Source: Candidatus Acidiflorens stordalenmirensis
Lineage (GTDB): Bacteria > Acidobacteriota > Terriglobia > Terriglobales > Acidobacteriaceae
Reading direction: 5' to 3'
Length of the DNA: 64,000 nt
NCBI GenBank assembly: GCA_003139995.1
Contig: PLIC01000233.1
Span: 31,334-95,333, forward strand
A program made the translations under genes and the position numbers. This document shows, in pieces, positions 32,243 to 40,286 of the stretch (positions within the stretch are counted from its first letter, which is position 1; every line of letters starts with the position of its first letter). Under the pieces are notes generated by a model. That model ran no database searches. It saw only the letters and a program-made list of their open reading frames with translations, and was not told where the DNA came from.

Positions 32243-34870
32243 TCACGGCCGTCCCAGGTATCGAATGCGGGCGGTGAAGGCGCGCCCTGGGCCGTCGAGG
32301 AAAGTCGGGGCCGGATGCGTGGTCTGATCAATGACCCCGTTGGCCAGATAGGCATTGGCGTGGTTGGTGACGTTGTCGAAGCCCCCGCGCAGGGCCCAAT
32401 AGCGTCCGAACAGATGAAAGTGCTTTTCAAACTGCAAGTTTACGGAATAGTAAGTGGGAAGACGAAGAGTTCCGAAAGGATAGAGCGGAGAAATTTCTCC
32501 CTGGTCGGTGGTCGCGTTGAAGGGCAATCCGGTGCGCGCTTCGGCGGAGTAAACCACGTCGAATTTGTGGACGATGGGCAGCTTGAAAAACGGCAGCACA
32601 CCCCAACCGACGAAGCGGTTGGGCGTATCCCAGGGATAGGGGCCGGGCCTCTGCGGGCTCAACAGCGGAATGTCCAAACTGAAATCGAACACCTGGTTGG
32701 TGCGCGCGCGGGAGCGTGTGTAGGCGCCGAAGATCTCGTAGTGCTGGCGAAAGCGGTGGCGCAAACCGATCTGGAAGGCGTCGTAGCGGTCGTCGCGTCC
32801 ATTCCCCAGGAGAAAGTTGCCGTCCACCGCTCCATTCAGCGTGTTGTAGGCGAAACCATGCGCGCCGCGTTTCTCGAGGAACTCGGCTTTCAGAAAGATG
32901 GCAGCGGGCAGTTTCTTCTCTAGGCCAATGCTCCAGTTCAAGTACCGCGGCGCGGCGAGCGTGTTACGGTTCACGGTGAACGTGGTCGGCACGGGCACCG
33001 GCGCGGGCAACGGCGCTGGCGGAAGGCAATTAACAGTGTTGCCGTTCGCGTCCTGCGGGCACCCGTTCGAGTCAAAAAAATAATCGACCCTCTGCCCCTC
33101 GAAGGGCTGATGGATCAAGCCCAGACTGGTTGTGTCGTAGACGATGCCAACTCCCGCCGACAGCTTGGTGTTGCCTTCATCGTCGAGAATGTAAGTCCCC
33201 GCCAAACGGGGCGAGAACAGCGGCGCCCGTATGATTTCATCCCAATCAAAACGCAAGCCCGGCTCGATGAGCAAACGATTCGTAATGAGCCAACGATCCT
33301 CGTAATAGGCGCTAGCCTCAAAGTTATAAGTTGAGGAGTAATTGCCTTCAGAGAAGACCGAATAACGTGCGCACGTGGAAGGGACCAGTGGAACGCCATT
33401 TGCATCGGTGGCGCAAGGCTGTGGCAGTTGGCCTTGTTGAGGTTCACCCGCGAGCAAAAACGAAATTGGCTGCCGTAAGAACTGCGCGTCATAGTTCAAC
33501 CGATCTAAGTCGGCGCCGACCTTGATGTCGTGGCGTCCGTGCCACTGATGAGGAGGAAGGTAGAGGTTCCCGAGACCTTGCACTCTGCGAGCCAGCGTGT
33601 TCTCGCGCAAGTAATAGTTGCCCGCAGCGCCCTGTGTCATCTCGATGTACGGGCCATTTCCGTGAGGAGTGAGCGCCACGCTGTAGTGGTCCACGCCGAA
33701 TCCGGTTTCGAGCAGTACCCCGCCGGGGAAATAGTATTGGTCTTTGAGCGAGCCCATGTAAGCGGTTTCCGCGTCAGTAGGAGTGGTCGGCTGCGGCTGG
33801 AGAAACGACAGTCCGGCGTATTGATCGTGGTAGTAATTCGAAAGGAAGCTCACCGTCACGATGTTGCGGGCAGTCAGGTTGGATTGCAACCTTGCCAGGT
33901 TGTCCACGCGCCAGAGGTGATCCGTATCGGAGCCGGATAGCAGTTGCCGAATGATCGTGTTGTCGTACTCGCCGTCGAGCGCGTCGATGAACCACATCTT
34001 CCCTTTGCGAATCGGGCCTGACATTGTGTAAATCGGTGTCCATTCGCCGATGGAGATCCCTTTGATGGTCTGCAGCCCGGGAGTGAAGTCCGTGGAGGTG
34101 AACCGGAAGCGATCATCCCCCATTCGTGTGTTCAAGGCGAGCACGCCGCCGGAGCCCTTGCCAAACTCCGCCGGCTCGCGGCTCGGGGTCACTTCGAGGG
34201 ACCGGAATGACTCGACGCTCGTGCGCACCACCAGCGCGCCGTTCGTCGGCTGCGTCACGTTGAAGCCGTCCAGCAGCACCAGCGTCTGGTAGCTCTCGGC
34301 CCCCGCCACGTGCGGCTGGCCAAAGGCATCCGGCGTGATTCCAGGAATGAAGCTCAAGGCGTTGCGGTAATCGTGCGTCGCCGGATAGGGAATGTCGACA
34401 ATTTCCGCGCCAGTGAGTTCCTCCTTGGTGGAGACTTGCGCCGGGTCAATGGCCAGCGAGGATTCCATCACGTTCACCACTTCCCGCGCCTCTTGCTGAT
34501 GAGAAAGAGTCACGTCCACATTGGCGGTGACGCCGACTTGTACATCGGGCTGAACTAGAGCGTAGTAACCGGTCTTCTCCACGCGCAGTTCGTAGGTTCC
34601 GAAAGACAAGCTGGTGAATTCGCAATGTCCGGCGAAGTCGGTTTCAGAGCGCAGTGGCATGGCGGGCGGGGGAGCTTGCAACTGCACGCGAGCGGACGTG
34701 ACAGCCACTCCGTTTTCGTCGGTCACAATGACCGCGAGCTTCTGCCCTGCGGCACTGGGCTCAGAGGGAACGCGCTCGGAAGAAGACGTCTGTGCGAGAG
34801 ACGGCATCACCCACAACGCCGCCAGCGCCAATAAGAACACCCATTTCACGGATGCGTCCCGCCCGTGCAT
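32243..34870 (-). CDS. TonB-dependent receptor with carboxypeptidase-regulatory-like domain
   Basis: 875-residue outer-membrane receptor. Signal peptide WVFLLALAALWVMPSLAQ; residues 45-130 form the regulatory-like domain (VIVTDENGVAVTSARVQLQAP...YELRVEKTGYY). A plug domain follows with ESYQTLVLLDGFNVT and FGKGSGGVLALNT, then a long barrel ending in ARIRYLGRP. It is not closely similar to the receptor at 13-16 kb. Start ATG as given; a GTG eight codons in (VKWVFLL) is also plausible. Substrate unknown. Confidence 0.82.
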   Translation of the reverse strand: MHGRDASVKWVFLLALAALWVMPSLAQTSSSERVPSEPSAAGQKLAVIVTDENGVAVTSARVQLQAPPPAMPLRSETDFAGHCEFTSLSFGTYELRVEKTGYYALVQPDVQVGVTANVDVTLSHQQEAREVVNVMESSLAIDPAQVSTKEELTGAEIVDIPYPATHDYRNALSFIPGITPDAFGQPHVAGAESYQTLVLLDGFNVTQPTNGALVVRTSVESFRSLEVTPSREPAEFGKGSGGVLALNTRMGDDRFRFTSTDFTPGLQTIKGISIGEWTPIYTMSGPIRKGKMWFIDALDGEYDNTIIRQLLSGSDTDHLWRVDNLARLQSNLTARNIVTVSFLSNYYHDQYAGLSFLQPQPTTPTDAETAYMGSLKDQYYFPGGVLLETGFGVDHYSVALTPHGNGPYIEMTQGAAGNYYLRENTLARRVQGLGNLYLPPHQWHGRHDIKVGADLDRLNYDAQFLRQPISFLLAGEPQQGQLPQPCATDANGVPLVPSTCARYSVFSEGNYSSTYNFEASAYYEDRWLITNRLLIEPGLRFDWDEIIRAPLFSPRLAGTYILDDEGNTKLSAGVGIVYDTTSLGLIHQPFEGQRVDYFFDSNGCPQDANGNTVNCLPPAPLPAPVPVPTTFTVNRNTLAAPRYLNWSIGLEKKLPAAIFLKAEFLEKRGAHGFAYNTLNGAVDGNFLLGNGRDDRYDAFQIGLRHRFRQHYEIFGAYTRSRARTNQVFDFSLDIPLLSPQRPGPYPWDTPNRFVGWGVLPFFKLPIVHKFDVVYSAEARTGLPFNATTDQGEISPLYPFGTLRLPTYYSVNLQFEKHFHLFGRYWALRGGFDNVTNHANAYLANGVIDQTTHPAPTFLDGPGRAFTARIRYLGRP

Positions 34871-35261
34871 GGTTCGAGTATGGAATCATAAGGGCCGCGG
34901 AGTCCACTAAAACAGCTCGTCGATTTCGCCTCCCAGAGGCATCTGTTCCTCTGCCGCTCTCTCCGGCGACTCCAGGTTGGTCACAATGAACCCCATGAGC
35001 GGAGACAAGTCCCCGGCATCGAACTCCAGCTTCGTCATCTACCCGTCGTGCCGTCTAATCGCCGGCAACGCATTGCAACGCTGGAGACTCCCTGCTAGAT
35101 GCTAAACCGGACATGTAGGTCGCCCTGCAAACTTGGCGATTGTGCCCCAATGGCGGGCTATCCTGAAGGAATCCGCTTTGACAAGAAACAGGCCCTCGAA
35201 GAAATGGGCCGGCGGAGTATGACCGGCCCGGACGAGCGTCTTACCTTACATCGCACCAAAT
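34871..35261. other. Intergenic region
   Basis: 390 bp between the receptor start and the end of the Crp/Fnr gene, both on the minus strand. No supported gene, hairpin or operator was found. Confidence 0.35.
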
Positions 35262-35963
35262 CTACGCCGTGATCAAGGATTCCAATGCAAGGCGGTCGGG
35301 GATCACCAGCGTGGAGCCGCTCTGCTGGATGAGATGTTGCTTCTTGAAGCCCGCGAGAAGCCGGCTGACGGTCTCTCGCGAAGAGCCGATCATCTGCCCG
35401 ATCTCTTCGTGAGTCAAAGCCAGTTTCACTTGGGTGGGGTATTTGGATGTGGTGTTCTGATCGAGCCATCCGACCAGAAGCCGAGCCAGCTTTTCGCTGG
35501 CCGAGTCGGAAAGGATCAGGTCGCGAATTTCGCGGCAAGTAGCGGCGTAATCTTGGGCGATGTGCTGGGTCACCCACAGGGCAAGCTCGCCGTGAAGGCG
35601 CATGAGGCGCAGCAAATCGCTGTGCCGCAGGAAGCTGATCTCGGACGGCTCCTGGGTCTCGGCCGTCGCTTCATACTGGCGTCCGGAAACTACAGCGGCA
35701 ACTCCCAATGGGCAACCGGCGTTGACAATACGCAGAATCAAGGTCCTGCCGTCGCTGCCACAAATGGAAAGCTTCACCCGGCCTCGACGCACGATAAACA
35801 CTCCCCGCGAAGCCTGCGCTTCCGCGAACAAAACTGCTCCCGTGGGGTAGGAGGTGGTGAGTGCCGCTTGCTCCAGGGCATCGGCTATGGCTGGGGGAAG
35901 ATCGAAAAATGTCTTGTCTACCAGCGCAAGTTTCTGGGCATGATTTACAGTCTGAGTGGCCAT
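35262..35963 (-). CDS. Crp/Fnr-family transcriptional regulator (1)
   Basis: 233 residues. A cyclic-nucleotide-binding-like beta-roll (about 20-135: YPTGAVLFAEAQASRGVFIVRRGRVKL) is joined by a dimer helix to a C-terminal winged helix, LTHEEIGQMIGSSRETVSRLLAGFKKQHLI. The recognition helix SRETVSR keeps the Arg-Glu...Arg of E. coli CRP that reads TGTGA. No N-terminal Cys cluster, so not an oxygen-sensing Fe-S FNR of the classic kind. A TGTGATCCCCATCACC site lies 186 bp upstream. Probably controls the nearby cytochrome genes. Confidence 0.88.
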   Translation of the reverse strand: MATQTVNHAQKLALVDKTFFDLPPAIADALEQAALTTSYPTGAVLFAEAQASRGVFIVRRGRVKLSICGSDGRTLILRIVNAGCPLGVAAVVSGRQYEATAETQEPSEISFLRHSDLLRLMRLHGELALWVTQHIAQDYAATCREIRDLILSDSASEKLARLLVGWLDQNTTSKYPTQVKLALTHEEIGQMIGSSRETVSRLLAGFKKQHLIQQSGSTLVIPDRLALESLITA

Positions 35964-36148
35964 TGATTGCCTCCGCTAACAGGATACTTGGGCAAGTCCC
36001 TCGCCACTCTTCCGGGGCGGCGTGAGCCTTCCGTGAAAGTCGTCTAAATGAAACAAAATGAGTAATTTGACTGGATATGGTACGACGCGGCCAGGCCTGT
36101 TGTCCACCGGATGTCGTGCCTGAAAGTGCGTCCTTTTCCACAGCGATG

Positions 36149-36164
36149 TGTGATCCCCATCACC
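36149..36164. promoter_or_regulatory. CRP-like palindrome upstream of regulator 1
   Basis: TGTGATCCCCATCACC, nine of ten positions of TGTGA-N6-TCACA. It lies about 190 bp upstream of the regulator's ATG, suggesting autoregulation or cross-regulation by regulator 2. Confidence 0.55.
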
Positions 36165-36229
36165 GGCCGGTTGGTTACGTGACCGAAGAGTGCGATTCCC
36201 GTTCGGCTGGTTGTAGCTTCGGGTCACTT

Positions 36230-38251
36230 TCATCCCAACGCCCCATGGATGGTATTCAGCAGAACGGTTCGAGTAAAGGGCTTTTCGAGGAGAGTGATGC
36301 CGCGCTGCAACACTTCGCGTTCCGCGATCAGTTCACCTGTGTACCCGGACATGTACACGACTTTCAGGGTCGGGTGAGAGGCGTTCAGGTGTTCCACCAA
36401 TTCAGGACCGCTCATGTGGCGCATGACTACGTCGGTCAACAACAGGTCAATTGGACCGGGATGAGACTCCACCCATTCGAGCGCGGACTTCCCGTCATCC
36501 GCCTCGACCACGGTATAGCCGTGTTCCTGGAGGAGTTGCCGAGTCAAGCTGCGCATGATTTCGTCGTCTTCTACCAGCAGGATCGTAGTCCCTTGCCGTT
36601 TCGGAGCGACGGTCTCTACTTCAGGCTTGGATTCGAGCCCGATTTTGTGATCCGCGCTGGGGAGATAGATCTTAAACGTTGTTCCGTGTCCCGGTTCACT
36701 GTAGACCAAGATGTGTCCGGCGCTCTGCTTGACAATGCCATATACAGTGGCCAGGCCCAAACCGGTTCCCTTGCCCGCTTCTTTGGTGGTAAAGGAGGGC
36801 TCGAAGACGCGCGATACGGTAGCTTCATCCATGCCGTCGCCGGTATCGCTGACCGCGAGCAGCACGTATTTTCCTGCTGCCATGGCTTGATGCTGCTCGG
36901 CGAAGGCCTCGTCAAATCTTGCTGCGCGAGTTTCGAGGATAAACTTGCCGCCACGAGGCATAGCGTCGCGCGCGTTCACTGCCAGGTTTATCACGATCTG
37001 GTCGAGCTGGCCGGGATCTGCCTCGACCACGGCCGAGGGTGATTTGGACACAATGAGAACCTCTACATCGTCTCCCATCAGCGGACGCAGGAGCTTGCCG
37101 ATGTCCTTTAACCGCTCGTTCAGATCGAGGACACGGGGTTGGATTGCGGGAGTCCGGCTGAAGGCAAGGAGTTGGCGAGTCAAAGACGAACCGCGTTCGG
37201 TTGCCTTCCTGATGTTCTCGATGTAGTGCGACGGTTCCGCGGCGGGATCGATGCGGTCACGCAGGAATTCCGTGCAGGCGTTAATAATGGCCAGGATATT
37301 GTTAAAGTCGTGCGCGACTCCTCCAGCAAGCCGGCCGATCGCTTCCATCTTCTGTGATTGGCGAAGCTGGCCCTCAGCCCGTTTCTGGGCCGTGATGTCG
37401 CGCGCAATCGATGATGCTCCCACGATGTCGCCTTTCGCATCGCGCAAAGGAGACACGGAAATGGAGACGTTCAGTTGGCGTCCGTCCTTCGTGACCCGCA
37501 CCGATTCATAATGCTCGATGCTTTCACCTCGCGCAGTTTTCTTTAGAATCTCAGGGATTTCGTCCGGGCGATCGCTGGGAGCTAGAAGGGATACGTGCTT
37601 TCCGATGACCTCTTCTGGGGTGTAACCATAGATGTGTTCGGCTCCCTTGTTCCAACTGGTAATGATGCCGTGCAAGTCTCTGCCAATGATGGCGTCTTCG
37701 GAGGAATCGACAATCAAGGCCATCATCGAGCGGTATTCCCCCAGTTGCTCGGCCGTTCTCCGATAAAGTTCTTCATTCGCTCTTCGCAGTTCTTCAGCGA
37801 TTCTCTTGCGATCGCTGATGTCGCGGATCGCACTCAAGATGAAGGTCCCATTCTCCGTGGAGACAGGACTGAGACTAATATCTACAGGGAATTCCGATCC
37901 ATTGCGCCGTCTTCCATAGAGATCCAAATCTGCTCCCATCCGTCGCGTCTTCGGTGCTTGCGCGAAGTTCTCGCGATGATCGTGGTGCTGGCGGCGATAG
38001 CTCTCAGGCACGAGCATTTCGACTTTCTGCCCAATCAATTCGTCGCGCTCATAACCAAATAGTTCTTGTGTTTGTGAATTGACTTGAACCATGGTTCCGT
38101 CGCGATCCACAACGACGAGAGCATCGGAAAGGGTCTCCAGGAGATCGCTGGAAAGAAGAGTTTCGGCCATGGCTTTGGCCAGAGTTTTGGCCGAAAGCGC
38201 CGGCGACGCTTCATTGTGATCAGAGGACGGTCGGAACATGCAACCCCACAA
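36230..38251 (-). CDS. Hybrid PAS sensor histidine kinase with C-terminal receiver
   Basis: 673 residues, apparently cytoplasmic. Domain order: PAS 1 (about 32-145, VVDRDGTMVQVNSQTQELFGY), PAS 2 (about 170-285, GIITSWNKGAEHIYGYTPEEVIGK) with PAC motif, HisKA with the acceptor in GGVAHDFNNILAIINA near 320, HATPase with DTGDGMDEATVSRVFEPSFTTK and GTGLGLATVYG, and a receiver domain (about 555-670, LLLTDVVMRHMSG). This is the layout of orphan hybrid kinases that sense redox or ligands through PAS. No response regulator lies beside it. Confidence 0.9.
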   Translation of the reverse strand: MWGCMFRPSSDHNEASPALSAKTLAKAMAETLLSSDLLETLSDALVVVDRDGTMVQVNSQTQELFGYERDELIGQKVEMLVPESYRRQHHDHRENFAQAPKTRRMGADLDLYGRRRNGSEFPVDISLSPVSTENGTFILSAIRDISDRKRIAEELRRANEELYRRTAEQLGEYRSMMALIVDSSEDAIIGRDLHGIITSWNKGAEHIYGYTPEEVIGKHVSLLAPSDRPDEIPEILKKTARGESIEHYESVRVTKDGRQLNVSISVSPLRDAKGDIVGASSIARDITAQKRAEGQLRQSQKMEAIGRLAGGVAHDFNNILAIINACTEFLRDRIDPAAEPSHYIENIRKATERGSSLTRQLLAFSRTPAIQPRVLDLNERLKDIGKLLRPLMGDDVEVLIVSKSPSAVVEADPGQLDQIVINLAVNARDAMPRGGKFILETRAARFDEAFAEQHQAMAAGKYVLLAVSDTGDGMDEATVSRVFEPSFTTKEAGKGTGLGLATVYGIVKQSAGHILVYSEPGHGTTFKIYLPSADHKIGLESKPEVETVAPKRQGTTILLVEDDEIMRSLTRQLLQEHGYTVVEADDGKSALEWVESHPGPIDLLLTDVVMRHMSGPELVEHLNASHPTLKVVYMSGYTGELIAEREVLQRGITLLEKPFTRTVLLNTIHGALG

Positions 38252-38394
38252 TTCGAACGATTGCTCTCAAATCTATGCCGGAAACGCTTGTCTGTAAAGG
38301 CGGGGAGCGCACGGGGCCCCGGTTCCTTGCCCATGGGAGTGCCATCACGTTCCCGAGCGAGCAAGAATGCTGCCCGTCTTTTTCTCCGCTTTTA

Positions 38395-38485
38395 GGGTAA
38401 ATTAGCAAAGGCAGACTACGGCAAAGCTCGCTCGTGCTGCGGGGACGCGCTCATTGAGTCTTGATACCCAGCTAAAGCCGAGCTT
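38395..38485 (+). other. Possibly structured 5' leader of the TPR gene
   Basis: Three perfect complementary pairs occur in the 118-nt leader: GGGTA/TACCC (38395-38399 and 38465-38469), TTAGC/GCTAA (38402-38406 and 38471-38475) and AAGCTCG/CGAGCTT (38424-38430 and 38479-38485). Their order is interlocked rather than nested, so all three form only as a pseudoknot or as alternatives. No known riboswitch class was matched. Confidence 0.3.
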
Positions 38486-38517
38486 CAAGCGCAATACCGA
38501 CTACGGGAGAACAGGGC

Positions 38518-39186
38518 ATGGCGAATGAACCCACCACGCGACCCAGTGCCGGATCAGCTTGGCAGGCGAAGCAGGCCTACGCGATGGCGGCGATCTGCCT
38601 GGCGGTTGGGTTGGCGACCGGATACTTTTTCCGCGGATCGCAATCGCCTGCGGCTCCGGTACAACCGGCGGCCACTGCCCAGGCCAACGCCCCGCCCTCC
38701 ACCCCCGCAGACGGCATGGGTGGACAGAGGCCTAGCCTTGAAGAGATGAAGCAGATGGCCGACAAGAAGGCCGCGCCGCTCATCGAAAAGCTGAAGGGCG
38801 ATCCGAACAGCAGCGATCTGCTCATCCAAATCGGAAACCTCTACAAAGCTACCCACCAGTTCAAGGAAGCGGCCGGCTACTACGAGAAGGCATTGCAGGC
38901 CGATCCAAAGAACGTTGCCATTCGCACCGAGATGGCTTCGTGCTTGTACTACAACGGCGATGTGGACGGAGCCATCAGCCAGCTCCAACAGGCGCTGCGC
39001 TATGACCCCAAGGATGCCAACTCGCTGTTCAACCTCGGCATGATCAAGTGGCAGGGAAAACAAGACAGCAAAGGAGCGGTGGCGGCTTGGCAGCAGTTGC
39101 TGAAGTCGAATCCGCAATTGAGCGCAGACCGCAAAGCCACGGTGCAGAAACTGATGGCCGACGCCCAGATGCAGGGCAAGACCTAG
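38518..39186 (+). CDS. Membrane-anchored TPR protein (NrfG/CcmH-like), copy 1
   Basis: 222 residues: a single N-terminal transmembrane helix (about 20-41), a Pro/Ala linker, and TPR units at about 95-200 (LLIQIGNLYKATHQFKEAAGYYEKALQADPKN and two more). This architecture matches the TPR subunits that help present apocytochrome to heme ligation (NrfG, CcmH C-terminal part). Near the multiheme cytochrome and System II maturation genes, such a role is plausible but inferred. A paralogue follows 89 bp downstream. Confidence 0.75.
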   Translation: MANEPTTRPSAGSAWQAKQAYAMAAICLAVGLATGYFFRGSQSPAAPVQPAATAQANAPPSTPADGMGGQRPSLEEMKQMADKKAAPLIEKLKGDPNSSDLLIQIGNLYKATHQFKEAAGYYEKALQADPKNVAIRTEMASCLYYNGDVDGAISQLQQALRYDPKDANSLFNLGMIKWQGKQDSKGAVAAWQQLLKSNPQLSADRKATVQKLMADAQMQGKT

Positions 39187-39275
39187 CGAGGTGGCTGGAG
39201 AAGCGTGACGGGAAAAACCTGGCTCGCGTCGGCTTTCGCTGGCCAACGAAACGGAATCTGAAGGAGCACCGAGCA

Positions 39276-39959
39276 ATGACGGATACAAATCGAGCAACTT
39301 CTACTTCCACTGAGCAATGGACTAGCGTGCAGGCTTACACGTTGGCCGTCATCTGCCTGCTGGTGGGAATCGCCGGCGGCTGGTTCATCCGCGGATCCCA
39401 GAGTCCAGCGTCCGCTACGGTGGAGACGGCGAACACATCTGCACCAGCTATCGACAATGCGAACGCTGGCGCACAGACTCCAACTCCGGCTCAGATGCAG
39501 AAAATGGCCGACACGCAAGCTGGACCGTTGCTCGAGAAGCTCAAGGCAGACCCGACGAACGCCGGACTTCTGGAAAACATCGGGAACATCTACTACGACG
39601 CCCAGCAGTTCCCCACAGCCATCGATTACTATCAGCGTGCGCTGAAGGTGCAGCCCGCCAACACGGGCGTTCGCACCGATATGGCGACCGCCTATTGGTA
39701 CACGGGCAACGCCGATGCCGCCATCGCGGAATTTCAGAAATCGCTTTCTTACGAACCGAACAAGCCCAACACGTTGTTCAATCTCGGCATCGTCGAGTGG
39801 CAGGGCAAGATGGATATCGACAAAGCGGTCGTCACCTGGCAGAAGTTGTTGGACACGAATCCGAACTACGAAGCGAAAGACAAGGTTCTGGAACTAATGG
39901 CACAAGCGAAAAGGCACTCGGGCGTCAAAGCGGGGACGCCGGCAAAGCCGTTGCAATAG
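39276..39959 (+). CDS. Membrane-anchored TPR protein (NrfG/CcmH-like), copy 2
   Basis: 227 residues with the same plan as its upstream neighbour: one transmembrane helix (about 22-44, then FIRGSQSPAS), a linker, and TPR repeats (LLENIGNIYYDAQQFPTAIDYYQRALKVQPAN...). Shared strings such as RGSQSPA, QMADxxAxPLxEKLKxDP and LFNLGxxxWQGK show a tandem duplication. ATG at 39276 has AAGGAGC upstream; the frame is open further 5' but overlaps the previous gene. Confidence 0.78.
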   Translation: MTDTNRATSTSTEQWTSVQAYTLAVICLLVGIAGGWFIRGSQSPASATVETANTSAPAIDNANAGAQTPTPAQMQKMADTQAGPLLEKLKADPTNAGLLENIGNIYYDAQQFPTAIDYYQRALKVQPANTGVRTDMATAYWYTGNADAAIAEFQKSLSYEPNKPNTLFNLGIVEWQGKMDIDKAVVTWQKLLDTNPNYEAKDKVLELMAQAKRHSGVKAGTPAKPLQ

Positions 39960-39972
39960 CGGCCCGTGGTGC

Positions 39973-39990
39973 AAGCGGGAACCCGCTTTT
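39973..39990 (+). terminator. Short terminator-like hairpin after the TPR gene
   Basis: AAGCGG-GAAC-CCGCTT followed by TT, starting 13 bp after the stop of TPR copy 2. Six-bp stem and a very short T tract, so weak. Confidence 0.4.
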
Positions 39991-40014
39991 CAACAACTCT
40001 CAATCCGCCAGACT

Positions 40015-40039
40015 TTGTCATCCCGAGAGAAGCGAGGGA
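40015..40039. repeat. Dispersed intergenic repeat, copy 2
   Basis: Reverse complement of the element at 12976-13000 with one mismatch over 25 bp, core GTCATCCCGAGAGAAGCGAG. Intergenic, between the convergent TPR and cytochrome genes. Confidence 0.6.
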
Positions 40040-40081
40040 TTCCAAGTCCACCGGCCCCGTGACCGCTATCTGCCGGCGAAA

Positions 40082-40148
40082 CAGGGCTGGATCGGATCTG
40101 ATTCCGTGGGCCTAACCGCGTCCTCAAACCTGTTGTGATCCAGCCCTG
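40082..40148. repeat. 12-bp perfect inverted repeat
   Basis: CAGGGCTGGATC (40082-40093) and GATCCAGCCCTG (40137-40148) enclose 43 bp. It lies between convergent genes and could form a large hairpin in either transcript. No T tract follows. Confidence 0.5.
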
Positions 40149-40286
40149 CATGGTTCTCCAAGGCAGAACGTTAAGCAGCTTGCAATGGATAACGTCAGGC
40201 CGAGGGAAGTGGAGATTTTTGTTCTTGCATCCAAACTTTTTGCATCCAACCCTGAACGGCGCCGATGTGCGGGCCGATGTGCGGCT

